A stretch of 64,000 nucleotides of DNA from a virus (IMGVR_UViG_3300033064_001806:46364-110363), one strand, 5' to 3'; shown: positions 17,343 to 25,915, counted from the first letter of the stretch. The notes: generated by a model not told the origin, from the sequence alone. Numbers and translations are program-made.

Positions 17343-17361
17343 CCGTGACAATTTGTCACGG
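17343..17361 (+). promoter_or_regulatory. 5'-leader hairpin
   Basis: A perfect 8-bp stem CCGTGACA/TGTCACGG with a 3-base loop is followed by TTTCACT. Because it sits downstream of the promoter at 17314 and upstream of thioredoxin, it would form at the 5' end of the mRNA. It could act as a stabiliser, an attenuator or a leftover terminator; the T run is weak. Confidence 0.55.
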
Positions 17362-17395
17362 TTTCACTACCATCTATTTTCATTTAAGGACGAAC

Positions 17396-17653
17396 ATGAT
17401 TACCATTAAACATTACACAGCCTCTTGGTGTATGCCATGTAAACAACTTAAACCCATTATGAGTGAAATCTTACTTAAACGTCCAAATGTCAATTATAAA
17501 CTTATTGATGTGGACAATAATCCAGATGAAGCATCGATGCATGGTGTTCGTGGAGTTCCTACTGTAATATTTATGAAAGATGGGGTTGAAGTAAATAGAA
17601 TTATTGGTTTGGTTTCTAAAACAAATTACGAAATGGCAATTGATAATTTATAA
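17396..17653 (+). CDS. Thioredoxin
   Basis: I chose the ATG at 17396, which has AAGGA at good spacing; the open frame extends upstream but runs into the promoter leader. The 85-residue protein starts MITIKHYTASWCMPC, with the redox site W11-C-M-P-C15, the cis-Pro loop GVRGVPTVIFM and the typical beta3-alpha2 'NYKLIDVDNNPDEA'. It is a short phage-type thioredoxin that probably re-reduces the class II ribonucleotide reductase. First gene of the candidate nucleotide-modification cassette. Confidence 0.92.
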   Translation: MITIKHYTASWCMPCKQLKPIMSEILLKRPNVNYKLIDVDNNPDEASMHGVRGVPTVIFMKDGVEVNRIIGLVSKTNYEMAIDNL

Positions 17654-17662
17654 TGGTGATAT

Positions 17663-18361
17663 ATGACAGTTATAGAAGCGGTTTCTCCCGGTGACGCTTG
17701 GGTAAAAGTTTCTAAGCATTTGTTAGAAAAAGGGGAAAAAGTCGGTGAATTAATTGAAGAATTAAATGTAATGATGGAAATTACTCAATTTGAAAGTGAT
17801 GATTGGTTTGATTCACACTTCAGAGAAATAATGGGTGATGATAGAATTGATTTTGCTTCTTCGGTTACTTTCGTAGAACCTAAACATAAAAAACCAATTA
17901 ACGATTTCTTTCAAGTAGAAGAAGGATTAGAATATCAGTTCATTAAAGACCATTGGCATCAGTCCTATTGGGGAAGAATGATTAGTTGGCAAGGTACGTT
18001 TAATCAAGTTGAAAACGTTATTAAGATTTTGAAACAAGGTAAAGCAGTTAAACGTTGTGAGTTAATTATATTTGACCCATCACGTGATTCACGCAATCCG
18101 TATTCTCAACCTTGTATGTTAATGATTGACTTGAAGCCACGGAATGGTAAGTTGTATTTAACTTCTGTTTTACGTTCCAATAGAGTTTCTAAAAGTGGTT
18201 ACGCTGATTATTCTGCTTTAGTTAGTATGGGTAAGTTTTTAGCAAAAGAAAGTGATTTGGAATTAGGAAAGGTTAGTGTATTAGCATGTTCCTGCCACAT
18301 CGGTAAGATGAACAATGAACTTAAAAAAACAAAAGAATTATTAAACATACTCAATAAATAA
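17663..18361 (+). CDS. Thymidylate synthase-fold enzyme with dCMP-type active site
   Basis: This 232-residue protein preserves the TS core. YWGRM (102-106) matches the TS 'YG..WR' region; 'NQVENVIKILKQG..VKRCELIIFDPS' matches the 'dQ...i..Lk..p.sRR......p' stretch. The nucleophile is in QPC with C151. Exactly 20 residues later comes R171-S, as in E. coli TS (C146 to R166). Eleven residues after that is D182, where TS has Asn177. Asp at this site is the hallmark of dCMP-specific members such as T4 dCMP hydroxymethylase. 'SCHIG' (H212) fits the later His. It lacks some conserved TS residues, so it may make 5-substituted dCMP rather than dTMP. It precedes an amidotransferase and a PLP-type protein. 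Confidence 0.7.
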   Translation: MTVIEAVSPGDAWVKVSKHLLEKGEKVGELIEELNVMMEITQFESDDWFDSHFREIMGDDRIDFASSVTFVEPKHKKPINDFFQVEEGLEYQFIKDHWHQSYWGRMISWQGTFNQVENVIKILKQGKAVKRCELIIFDPSRDSRNPYSQPCMLMIDLKPRNGKLYLTSVLRSNRVSKSGYADYSALVSMGKFLAKESDLELGKVSVLACSCHIGKMNNELKKTKELLNILNK

Positions 18362-18362
18362 T

Positions 18363-19868
18363 ATGTGCGGTATAATAGCAACCGTCGGTTATACTAAAAC
18401 TGACGTTGATAATATGTTGGAAACCATCGCTCACCGTGGTAAAGATAACCGTGGTATAAAAGAATTTTCTTGGGGCGATAGAAAAGTTATACTTGGACAT
18501 AATCGTCTTGCCATTAACGATACTTCTGCCGCAGGCAATCAACCGATGGAATGGGAAGGTATTCACTTAGTAGTTAATGGCGAAATATGGAATTATCCTG
18601 AACTAAGAAAAGAATACGAAGAAAGGGGATATAAGTTTAAATCAAATTCAGATTCAGAACTTATACTGTTTGTGTACAAAGAACAAGAATTGAAAAGACT
18701 TAACGGTATGTTTTCTTTTGTTATTTGGGATAACGGAAAGCTAATTCTTTCACGTGATTGGGTTGGTAAGTTACCACTCTATATTTTTAACAATAACACT
18801 TACATTATTGCAAGTGAAATAAAATCTATTGTTAAACAATTACCGAACGCTGACATTAAGTTTGTACCGAAAAATTCTTTGATTGAAATTGATCTGAGTA
18901 CCGATAAAATAATAGTTCATAAAGATTACTATTTTAACTTTTCAAACGAAACAACTTCACCCGAAACACATGAAGAATGCAGTACAACAACGTACAATCT
19001 ACTGGAGAACGCGGTAAGTAAAAGATTGTTATCTGATGTACCTATTGCAACTTCGTTGTCTGGTGGGATTGATTCCGCTGTTATAACGTATTTGTTATCT
19101 ACTAAAATACCAAACTTAAAAGCCTATACAATTGCTTTTGATGAAGATTCACCTGACTTGAAATATGCAAGAATAGTTGCAAAACATTTAGGTGTTCAAT
19201 TGGTTGAAGTTTTAGTTCCAAGAAACGTGGAACTCTTGAAGCAAAGATTTTTAGAATCAATACGAGTTATTGAATATCCATCTACAGTTCAAATGCAAGT
19301 TGGTATTCTACAATCGTTTATAGCAGAACAAATGGCAAAGGATGGAATAAAAGTTGCGTTTAGTGGTGAAGGTTCTGATGAAGCGTATGGTTCTTATGGA
19401 ATGATACGGATGTTTAGTAAGAAGCCAGACTGGTCGGATATTAGAAAGAAATTATTTGAAAAGCAATACTATGGTAATTTATTACGCGGTAATACTGTTT
19501 TCATGTATTACGGAACAATAGAATTACGTTGCCCGTTTTTCGATATTGATTTTTTAGATTACACTACTAACTTAACGAACGAATTTTTATCTGATAAATC
19601 TCAATGGAAACTTCCACTCGCAGATGCATTTAGACCGTACTTGCCTAAAGAAGTTATTGAACAAGAGAAACGTGCTTTTCAAAAAGGTACAAACTTCAAA
19701 GGATATATTGAAGATATAATTCTAAATGATAAAGAAATAAACTTTCGTAATAGAAAAAAGATGCTTCATGTAATTGGTGATAACTTTGAAAAGATTCATG
19801 GATTTTCACATAAGAAAATGAAGGGCGAACTTATTGGTAATAATAGTGGAATATTCAAATGGATTTAA
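18363..19868 (+). CDS. Glutamine-dependent asparagine synthase-like amidotransferase
   Basis: This 501-residue class II glutamine amidotransferase has a free N-terminal Cys2 (MCGIIATVGY), HRGKD and NGEIWNY in the glutaminase domain, and a synthetase domain with the PPi loop SLSGGIDSA (about 231-239) and FSGEGSDE. It has all the catalytic parts of AsnB. Cellular AsnB makes asparagine from aspartate. Next to a dCMP-type TS homologue and a PLP-fold protein in a virus it may instead amidate an acidic group on a nucleotide or DNA base; this is inference. It starts 1 base after the preceding stop and overlaps the next gene by 10 bases. Confidence 0.85.
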   Translation: MCGIIATVGYTKTDVDNMLETIAHRGKDNRGIKEFSWGDRKVILGHNRLAINDTSAAGNQPMEWEGIHLVVNGEIWNYPELRKEYEERGYKFKSNSDSELILFVYKEQELKRLNGMFSFVIWDNGKLILSRDWVGKLPLYIFNNNTYIIASEIKSIVKQLPNADIKFVPKNSLIEIDLSTDKIIVHKDYYFNFSNETTSPETHEECSTTTYNLLENAVSKRLLSDVPIATSLSGGIDSAVITYLLSTKIPNLKAYTIAFDEDSPDLKYARIVAKHLGVQLVEVLVPRNVELLKQRFLESIRVIEYPSTVQMQVGILQSFIAEQMAKDGIKVAFSGEGSDEAYGSYGMIRMFSKKPDWSDIRKKLFEKQYYGNLLRGNTVFMYYGTIELRCPFFDIDFLDYTTNLTNEFLSDKSQWKLPLADAFRPYLPKEVIEQEKRAFQKGTNFKGYIEDIILNDKEINFRNRKKMLHVIGDNFEKIHGFSHKKMKGELIGNNSGIFKWI

Positions 19869-20698
19869 TACAAACACCGATTGAGGAATACGAACTCAAA
19901 GGAAAGAAAGTTTGGGTTAAACGTGATGATTTAATAGGTGATGGGATAAATTATCCAAGGTGGGCAAAGATAGAAGGAATTAAACAAATTCTAAGAAGCC
20001 CTGCTGTTGATAAAAACAAACCATTAACTCACCTTTCAGTATACGGTAGTTGGACAGGCTGGGTTTTATCTAAACTTTGTAAAGAAGAAGGTATAGAATT
20101 TATTTCTTCTTATCCAGATACAAAGAAATTCCCACCGAGTTTAATTGAAAGAGTAATGGCAAATGGTGGAAAATTAAATCCACTTAAACCAAACATAATG
20201 GCAATACTAAACAATCGTGTAAAGAAACAGGCAATAGAAAACGGGTGGCAAATGTTACCATATGCGTTCAATCATCCAATGTACATTGCACACATGGGTA
20301 GTAGAATGAAAGAAGTATTGGCGGATAATGATTTTGACCACTTGGTTGTTTCAATGGGAAGTGGTGTAACGTGTTCTGGACTTATAAATTCATTCTTACA
20401 TTATACAGATTGGCGAGATGTTGTTAGTAACAGAAGGCAAGTTCATGGTATTACAATGTCATCGATAAAATCAACAAGAAAAATATTAGAACAAAATGGA
20501 GCAGGTGGTAATAATAATATTCACATTTATAAATCACCATTTGCTTTTGACGATATGATGTTGGATTATTCAGTACCGTTTGATTGTAATGAGTTTTGGG
20601 ATAAAAAAATGTGGTTCTGGTTAGAAGAAAACATTGGGAAATTAGACGGAAAAGTATTATTTTGGAATATTGGCGGTTCATATTTACAATCGATTTAA
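19859..20698 (+). CDS. PLP fold-type II protein, ACC deaminase/D-cysteine desulfhydrase-like
   Basis: This 279-residue protein resembles the tryptophan-synthase-beta fold family. It has 'VWVKRDDLIGDGINYPRWAKIEGI' (family V.KRDDL.G....GNK.RKLE), 'LSVYGSWTGWVLSKLC' (family GG..SNH..A.A) and the glycine loop 'VVSMGSGVTCSGLINSF' that would hold the PLP phosphate. By alignment, the canonical Schiff-base Lys of GNK falls on Arg (YPR); the nearest Lys is three residues later (AKIE). So it may use an altered lysine or be a non-PLP binding protein. It overlaps the amidotransferase gene by 10 bases, which suggests a shared pathway. Confidence 0.65.
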   Translation: MDLIQTPIEEYELKGKKVWVKRDDLIGDGINYPRWAKIEGIKQILRSPAVDKNKPLTHLSVYGSWTGWVLSKLCKEEGIEFISSYPDTKKFPPSLIERVMANGGKLNPLKPNIMAILNNRVKKQAIENGWQMLPYAFNHPMYIAHMGSRMKEVLADNDFDHLVVSMGSGVTCSGLINSFLHYTDWRDVVSNRRQVHGITMSSIKSTRKILEQNGAGGNNNIHIYKSPFAFDDMMLDYSVPFDCNEFWDKKMWFWLEENIGKLDGKVLFWNIGGSYLQSI

Positions 20699-20720
20699 TA
20701 TAAATAAAGGAGTTATGAAA

Positions 20721-21227
20721 ATGGCACAGACGTGGCAAAGAAGATGGGATGAGAGTTTGGCTGAGGAATCATTTAAGAACAGATTAAATTTACCTATTAC
20801 GTATGTAAAGTTAAGTCCAGACGCAGTTAAACCAGAATACTCACAAGACGGTGATGCTGGTATGGATTTAACAGCGACTTCATTTAGAGTTACAGATACT
20901 TTTATGGAATTTGGAACTGGTATTGCGGTACAGATTCCAGCGAATCATGTTGGACTTTTATTTCCAAGAAGTTCAATTACAAAAGCAGCAGCAGGAGTTT
21001 CATTGAAAAATTCTGTTGGTGTTATAGATTCAAATTATCGTGGTGAAATCCTTGTGAGATTTGAATTGCCTTATTCAGGAGCGGTGGGTGGAACTATTCC
21101 AGTTGTTGGCGATAGAGTTGCACAATTGGTTATTATTCCGTATCCAAGAGTAAAATTCGTAGAAGTAGAGAAACTATCCGATACAAACCGTGGCCAAGGT
21201 GGGTTTGGTTCAACGGATAAACAATAA
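20721..21227 (+). CDS. dut: dUTP pyrophosphatase
   Basis: I chose the ATG at 20721 because AAGGAG ends 8 bases upstream; the ATG at 20715 is only 2 bases from it. All five trimeric dUTPase motifs are present: DAGMDLTA, PRSSITK, GVIDSNYRGEI, GDRVAQLVI and the C-terminal RGQGGFGST. The enzyme hydrolyses dUTP to dUMP, keeping uracil out of DNA. It ends the cassette that starts with thioredoxin. It is a plain dUTPase with no dCTPase partner seen in the window, so exclusion of unmodified dCTP, if needed, would rely on another gene. Confidence 0.93.
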   Translation: MAQTWQRRWDESLAEESFKNRLNLPITYVKLSPDAVKPEYSQDGDAGMDLTATSFRVTDTFMEFGTGIAVQIPANHVGLLFPRSSITKAAAGVSLKNSVGVIDSNYRGEILVRFELPYSGAVGGTIPVVGDRVAQLVIIPYPRVKFVEVEKLSDTNRGQGGFGSTDKQ

Positions 21228-21231
21228 ATTA

Positions 21232-21240
21232 TATATTTAT
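21232..21240 (+). promoter_or_regulatory. Candidate late-type box TATATTTAT
   Basis: An exact TATATTTAT ends 34 bases before the tagged gene at 21275. It is followed directly by the inverted repeat AGTAAAC-AAATTC-GTTTACT (21241-21260), which would be at or just after the transcription start. Confidence 0.4.
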
Positions 21241-21260
21241 AGTAAACAAATTCGTTTACT
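21241..21260 (+). promoter_or_regulatory. Short inverted repeat in leader
   Basis: Perfect 7-bp arms AGTAAAC/GTTTACT with a 6-base loop lie between the candidate late-type box and the gene at 21275. It is either an mRNA hairpin or an operator. Confidence 0.4.
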
Positions 21261-21274
21261 CATAGAGAAGCATT

Positions 21275-21904
21275 ATGTCAAAACTAAGTAACATATTAAA
21301 AGAAAGTGGTTTATCGAGATTGGTTTACCACATGGAAATGCACGATTGCGGTACAATTACAGCCTTCCGCTCTAAAGAAGGGTGTGGTTTACCTGAAGAT
21401 TTACCGTATGCTCTACAAGATAACAAAAAAAGAAATGCACAATTAAAAGCAAAACTTGAAATGATGGGGTATGGAACAACAGCAGTTAAAGGTGCTTACA
21501 TTGAAAACTACGGAACACCTGAAGCAATTGAAGTACGTGAAGATGTTTTCTTTGTTGTGGATTTACAAGATAAAGGAAAACTTGAAGCAGATTTAAGAAG
21601 ATTGGGTGAAGAGTATATGCAAGATTCTATTTTGCTTATACCAAGGGGCGGTGATGGTTCTATTCTAATCGGTACAAACCAGTGTTCAGATTATCCAGGA
21701 TATGGAAGAACAATGCAATTCAATGATAGACAAATGGGCAAAGGTGGGCAATTCATGACAAAAGTAAAAGGCAGACCTTTTATATTTGAATCTGACTTGC
21801 TTGAACAAATTGGAAACCATAACTATTATAGTGTTGCAAACAACATGGGTAAGTGGGCAATGAAAACTATTGCAAATAAAAATTGGAAAGATATACAAAT
21901 TTAA
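21275..21904 (+). CDS. Tagged protein of unknown function (HDCGTITAFR family-like)
   Basis: This 209-residue soluble protein begins MSKLSNILKESGL, a capsid-targeting-like peptide (I-L-K-E). The body contains 'YHMEMHDCGTITAFR', a region with 'AQLKAKLEMMGYG' and 'EDVFFVVDL', and 'ILLIPRGGDGSILIGTNQCSDYPG'. It reads as a compact enzyme-like alpha/beta fold, but I do not recognise the family. Together with the tag and the candidate late-type box upstream, the best guess is a packaged protein. Confidence 0.6.
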   Translation: MSKLSNILKESGLSRLVYHMEMHDCGTITAFRSKEGCGLPEDLPYALQDNKKRNAQLKAKLEMMGYGTTAVKGAYIENYGTPEAIEVREDVFFVVDLQDKGKLEADLRRLGEEYMQDSILLIPRGGDGSILIGTNQCSDYPGYGRTMQFNDRQMGKGGQFMTKVKGRPFIFESDLLEQIGNHNYYSVANNMGKWAMKTIANKNWKDIQI

Positions 21905-21926
21905 TTTTAATATTAAAGGTATTACT

Positions 21927-22211
21927 ATGAGTCGTTCATATAGAAAAACTTCCATAATTGGAAATGCTGGTTCTTCTGAAAAAATGGATAAAATTATAGC
22001 ACATCGTAAGAGTAGAAAACATATTAAAGACCATATTACAGCAACACATTGTAATTTAGAATTGTTAGAAGAAATAATGATGCCAAAAGACGATTATTTT
22101 TCTAATCCTTGGAATTCATCGAAAGATGGAAAAACTTATTGGGATATAACTGAAAATGAAAATGATGAAGATTGGCTAAAAAAATTAAAGAAAAAAATCA
22201 TGAGGAAGTAA
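21927..22211 (+). CDS. Small conserved phage protein (RSYRKT-type)
   Basis: The start at 21927 gives MSRSYRKTSIIGNAGSSEK, a basic N-terminus (S.RSYRK..I.GN) found in many small phage proteins. The longer open frame upstream lacks a ribosome site. It is a 94-residue basic protein with an acidic central part and a Lys-rich end. Function unknown; RNA or DNA binding is plausible from charge. Confidence 0.55.
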   Translation: MSRSYRKTSIIGNAGSSEKMDKIIAHRKSRKHIKDHITATHCNLELLEEIMMPKDDYFSNPWNSSKDGKTYWDITENENDEDWLKKLKKKIMRK

Positions 22212-22216
22212 TTGTT

Positions 22217-22516
22217 ATGGAAGTTTTATTAGTAGAACCGAAAACAAATAAGTTTACTGCTTATTTGTATGATGGTACAACCGCAGCAGCAAATGAAGCA
22301 TGCTTAAAGTGGCCATGTGTTATGACTGCAAGTAACAGTTATAAAGATAAATGGGTTTTGAAGTTTGAAGCATCGAGGGAAGAGTGCTTACCTGGTCAAT
22401 ATATTGTTAACGAAAGTAGAGGGTATTCCATTTATTCACAAAAGCAATTCTTAGAAAAGTACGAAGTGGTTTACGATAACCGAAATAAAATTGGTAACTT
22501 TTTAGCAGAAGATTAA
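22217..22516 (+). CDS. Hypothetical protein
   Basis: I chose the ATG at 22217 with GAGGAAG upstream. It encodes a 99-residue beta-rich protein (MEVLLVEPKTNKFTAYLYDG ... 'CVMTASNSYKDKWVLKFEAS'). It has three Cys residues and no membrane segment. It lies 5 bases after the previous stop, in the run of small genes leading to the DNA polymerase. No family recognised. Confidence 0.5.
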   Translation: MEVLLVEPKTNKFTAYLYDGTTAAANEACLKWPCVMTASNSYKDKWVLKFEASREECLPGQYIVNESRGYSIYSQKQFLEKYEVVYDNRNKIGNFLAED

Positions 22517-22528
22517 TATAGGAATGTT

Positions 22529-22630
22529 ATGTATTTAGATTACTTTGACAAGTTCAAAGGAATGAGTCCTTACCTTGCGATTGATAAAGCAAAATTTGCA
22601 GAACCAATGTGGATATTCAAAAAGGCATAA
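22529..22630 (+). CDS. 33-residue peptide coupled to DNA polymerase
   Basis: A small frame with AGGAA upstream encodes MYLDYFDKFKGMSPYLAIDK and ends KAKFAEPMWIFKKA. Its TAA is followed immediately by the polymerase ATG, so translation would be coupled. The sequence is not low-complexity and looks coding. It may be a small protein or a translational coupler. Confidence 0.45.
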   Translation: MYLDYFDKFKGMSPYLAIDKAKFAEPMWIFKKA

Positions 22631-25147
22631 ATGTATCAAAATATATTTGTTAAAACAAATACAAAAGAAGCATGGGTATGGGATGATGCTAAAGGACTTT
22701 TGTATTTTAACTATACTCCATATGCCTACCGTAGAGATTCAAACGGTAAGTTTGTTTCATTGTATGGCGATAAATTATCTAAGATAACTCAATTCACAAA
22801 GAATGATCCAGACTTATTTGAATCTGATGTTGCTGAAACTACGCGCATTCTTGTTGATATGTACCATGAATCCGATATTCCATCGAAAGGAATTGTTACA
22901 ATGACATTCGATATTGAGGTTGAAATGATTACAGGTACACCAGATGCAACTGAGGGTAACAATGAAATAACTTCTATAGCTTACCATGATTCAGCAACTA
23001 ACCATTACACTATGTTAGTGTTGGATAAACAGAAGCGATTGAAAAATAGAACTACGGATAATAAAACAATAGTTTCTTGTCCAGATGAAAAAACACTTCT
23101 ACTTAAATTCTTAGCAGGAATAGAAGAAATTCAACCGCACATTATGACTGGTTGGAATTGTGATGCATTCGATATTCCATATTTGCATAACAGAATAAAG
23201 AGAGTTCTTGGTAAGAAGCAAGCACATCGTATGTCACCTATAAATGAAATGTATTTTTCGCCTTATAGAAATCGATGGAGCATTGCTGGTATTTCTGTGT
23301 TGGATTACATGACTGTTTATAAAAAGTTCTCTTATAAAGAACTACCATCGTATGCACTTAATGCGGTTTGTATGACTGAGTTAGGACGTGGTAAGGTTGA
23401 GTATGAAGGTAACTTAGATGATTTGATGGAAAACGATATTGAAACTTTTATAGAATATAATATAACTGACGTTGAACTTGTTCTTGAATTAGACAAGAAG
23501 TTGCAGTATATAGACTTAGTGCGTGGTATTTGTCACGTTGGTCATGTTCCATACGAGGATTTTGTTTACTCTTCAAAGTATCTTGAGGGTGCTTTGTTAT
23601 CGTACCTTAAAAATGTTGGAAGTGTTGTAGCACCGAATAAGCCAGCTGATAGACAAGAGAAGATGGCAGAGTTACGAGAGAGTGGTCAACAAGGTTTTAT
23701 TGGTGCTTTTGTTAAAGACCCAATTCCCGGCCGCTACGAATGGATGTATGACTTGGATTTAACTTCTCTGTATCCATCCATTATTATGACTTTGAATATT
23801 TCTCCAGAAACAAAGATTGCTAAAATCGATAACTGGTCTGCTGAAGATTTTATTCGTGGTAACATTGAAGAATATTCCGTTGCTGGTGAAATGGTTTCAA
23901 AAGAAAAGTTAAAAGCGTTTTTGGATAAATACAAATATACCGTTGCTTCCAATGGGGTGATGTATAGTTCCGATAAGGTTGGATTGATTCCTGCAATTCT
24001 AAGTGATTGGTTTGACAAGCGGGTTCAGTATAAAGATGAAATGAAAAAATGGGGTAAAGAAGGTGATACAGCGAAGTATGAATTCTATAAGAAAAGACAA
24101 CTTGTTCAAAAGATTCTACTCAACTCACTCTATGGTGTGCTTGGTTTGCCTGCATTTCGCTTCTATGATATTGATAATGCGGAAGCAGTTACACTTTCTG
24201 GTCAGACTGTAATTAAGAAAACAGAAGCAGCGATTAACATGAAATATAACAAAGAACTGATAACAGATAATATTGATTACGTACAATATGTTGATACCGA
24301 TTCTGTCTTTGTTTCTTGTTTACCGTTGGTAAAGAATAGATTTCCTGATATTGATACTAACGATATTGAGTTGATGACTCCAAAGATTTATGAGATTGCA
24401 ACCGAAGTTCAAGATTATGTAAATGAGTTCTACAATATATTTGCAAAGAAAGTATTCAACACGGATAAACATCGCTTAGAAATTAAACAAGAGATGATTG
24501 GACGTACAGGTTTCTGGCAAAAGAAAAAGCGATATGCATTATGGATTATTTCTGACAACGGTGTTCCGATGGACAAGTTGGAAGTTAAGGGATTGGATAT
24601 TGTTCGCTCTTCATTTCCAAAATCATTTCAGAAGTTTATGAAGGCGGTACTAATTGATATTCTGAAAGGTAGAGATAAAGTAGAATTAGATGAAGATATT
24701 ATAAAATTCAAACGAGATTTAGGTACAGTTCTGTATGGTGAGTTGGCAAAGAACTCTTCTATAAAAGATATTAAGAAATATCAAGAACGTTTAACAGTTG
24801 ATGTTTTGGGTAAGTTTGGAAAAGGAACGCCTGCTCATATTAAAGCAGCGATGAATTATAATAACCTATTAAAGTTATTTAATTGTCCACCGAAGTTTCC
24901 AGCAATTAAAAACGGTGATAAAGTTAAGTGGGTATATTTAAAAAATAACTCATACGGTTTAGAACTATTAGCATTCAGAGGAGATTCAGATCCAGTAGAA
25001 ATTATAGAATTTATTAAAAATTACTTTGATGCAAACGAATTATTTGTATCGGAGTTGGATGGTAAACTAAGAGGTTTCTATGAATCAATGAAGTGGGAGT
25101 TCCCAACGGAAAGTAAAAAGGTTGCACAAAAGTTTTTTACTTTCTAA
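22631..25147 (+). CDS. Family B DNA polymerase (T4 gp43-like)
   Basis: This 838-residue replicative polymerase is intact. Exonuclease motif I is FDIEVE (D94, E96), followed by 'MTGWNCDAFDIPYLHNRI' (Exo II) and 'YNITDVELV' (Exo III). Polymerase motif A is DLDLTSLYPSI (about 374-384), motif B is KILLNSLYGVLG (about 493-504) and motif C is YVDTDSVF (about 553-560). It therefore has both proofreading and synthesis activity and is the main replicase, with the clamp gene just downstream. Confidence 0.95.
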   Translation: MYQNIFVKTNTKEAWVWDDAKGLLYFNYTPYAYRRDSNGKFVSLYGDKLSKITQFTKNDPDLFESDVAETTRILVDMYHESDIPSKGIVTMTFDIEVEMITGTPDATEGNNEITSIAYHDSATNHYTMLVLDKQKRLKNRTTDNKTIVSCPDEKTLLLKFLAGIEEIQPHIMTGWNCDAFDIPYLHNRIKRVLGKKQAHRMSPINEMYFSPYRNRWSIAGISVLDYMTVYKKFSYKELPSYALNAVCMTELGRGKVEYEGNLDDLMENDIETFIEYNITDVELVLELDKKLQYIDLVRGICHVGHVPYEDFVYSSKYLEGALLSYLKNVGSVVAPNKPADRQEKMAELRESGQQGFIGAFVKDPIPGRYEWMYDLDLTSLYPSIIMTLNISPETKIAKIDNWSAEDFIRGNIEEYSVAGEMVSKEKLKAFLDKYKYTVASNGVMYSSDKVGLIPAILSDWFDKRVQYKDEMKKWGKEGDTAKYEFYKKRQLVQKILLNSLYGVLGLPAFRFYDIDNAEAVTLSGQTVIKKTEAAINMKYNKELITDNIDYVQYVDTDSVFVSCLPLVKNRFPDIDTNDIELMTPKIYEIATEVQDYVNEFYNIFAKKVFNTDKHRLEIKQEMIGRTGFWQKKKRYALWIISDNGVPMDKLEVKGLDIVRSSFPKSFQKFMKAVLIDILKGRDKVELDEDIIKFKRDLGTVLYGELAKNSSIKDIKKYQERLTVDVLGKFGKGTPAHIKAAMNYNNLLKLFNCPPKFPAIKNGDKVKWVYLKNNSYGLELLAFRGDSDPVEIIEFIKNYFDANELFVSELDGKLRGFYESMKWEFPTESKKVAQKFFTF

Positions 25148-25164
25148 ATAATTCAGTATATTTG
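25134..25164 (+). promoter_or_regulatory. Bacteroidota-type promoter (-7 TATATTTG)
   Basis: TATATTTG at 25157-25164 is followed by TGG. The -33 position 19 bases upstream is T-rich (TTTT) rather than TTTG. It lies in the gap between the polymerase and the clamp gene. Confidence 0.65.
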
Positions 25165-25195
25165 TGGAAATTATTATTATAAAAGGATTCGTGTT

Positions 25196-25915
25196 ATGGA
25201 AAAATCAAAGTTATTAAACTTCATTAGTAAATATCACTTGGGTAAATTAGTTCAATCTGTTGCTTGGAATGCAAACGGTGGATTAGCAACTCGTTTTATT
25301 TCTGATGACAAATGCGTAGTAGGAGAAGTTAAGTTAAAAAGTTTCAGCGGTCAAGTAGCAAAGTTTGGTGTGTATGATACAAACTTACTTACAAGTCTTC
25401 TTGGTGTTCTTGGTAACACTATTGAATTTAAAATCAATGGTGCAGACGATAAAGCATTCGCTTTAACATTAAGTGATAAATCCACAACTGTTAATTATAT
25501 GTTAGCTGATTTGGCAGTTATTCCACCGGCACCGGAGTTGAAAGAACTTCCACCATTTGAATTAGAAATGTCAATTACAAAAGATTTTATTGATAAATTT
25601 ATCAAAGCTAAATCTGCTTTATCTGATATTGAGAAGTTTACTATTCTTAAAAACGGTAAGACTAATAAATGGCAAATTGTAATTGGTTATGCTAACATAA
25701 ACTCCAATAGAATTTCAATTGATATTGATTGTATTTGTGAACAAGATTTTGAACCAATTTCTTTTTCAGCAAAGTATTTCAAAGAAATTCTATCAGCAAA
25801 TAAAGATTTGAACGGTGGTTCAATGAAAGTTTCCTCACAAGGTTTAGCAAAAGTTGAATTTGATATTGACGATTTTGAATCAAGATATTTCTTAGTAAAA
25901 TTGGAAAACAATTAA
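25196..25915 (+). CDS. DNA polymerase sliding clamp (gp45-like)
   Basis: This 239-residue protein has the length and beta-alpha-beta pattern of T4-type trimeric clamps (MEKSKLLNFISKYHLGKLVQ, 'GVYDTNLLTSLLGVLGNTIEF', 'KYFKEILSANKDLNGGSMKV', 'GLAKVEFDIDDFESRYFLV'). It tethers the polymerase. It lies after the polymerase gene and has its own promoter. In T4-like phages it also acts in late transcription, which fits the idea of phage-specific late promoters here. Its stop overlaps the methyltransferase start (TAATG). Confidence 0.85.
   Translation: MEKSKLLNFISKYHLGKLVQSVAWNANGGLATRFISDDKCVVGEVKLKSFSGQVAKFGVYDTNLLTSLLGVLGNTIEFKINGADDKAFALTLSDKSTTVNYMLADLAVIPPAPELKELPPFELEMSITKDFIDKFIKAKSALSDIEKFTILKNGKTNKWQIVIGYANINSNRISIDIDCICEQDFEPISFSAKYFKEILSANKDLNGGSMKVSSQGLAKVEFDIDDFESRYFLVKLENN

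Noticed and set aside
17345-17395. Extended N-terminus of thioredoxin
   Set aside because: It would be encoded by the leader hairpin; ATG 17396 has AAGGA and gives the canonical thioredoxin start.
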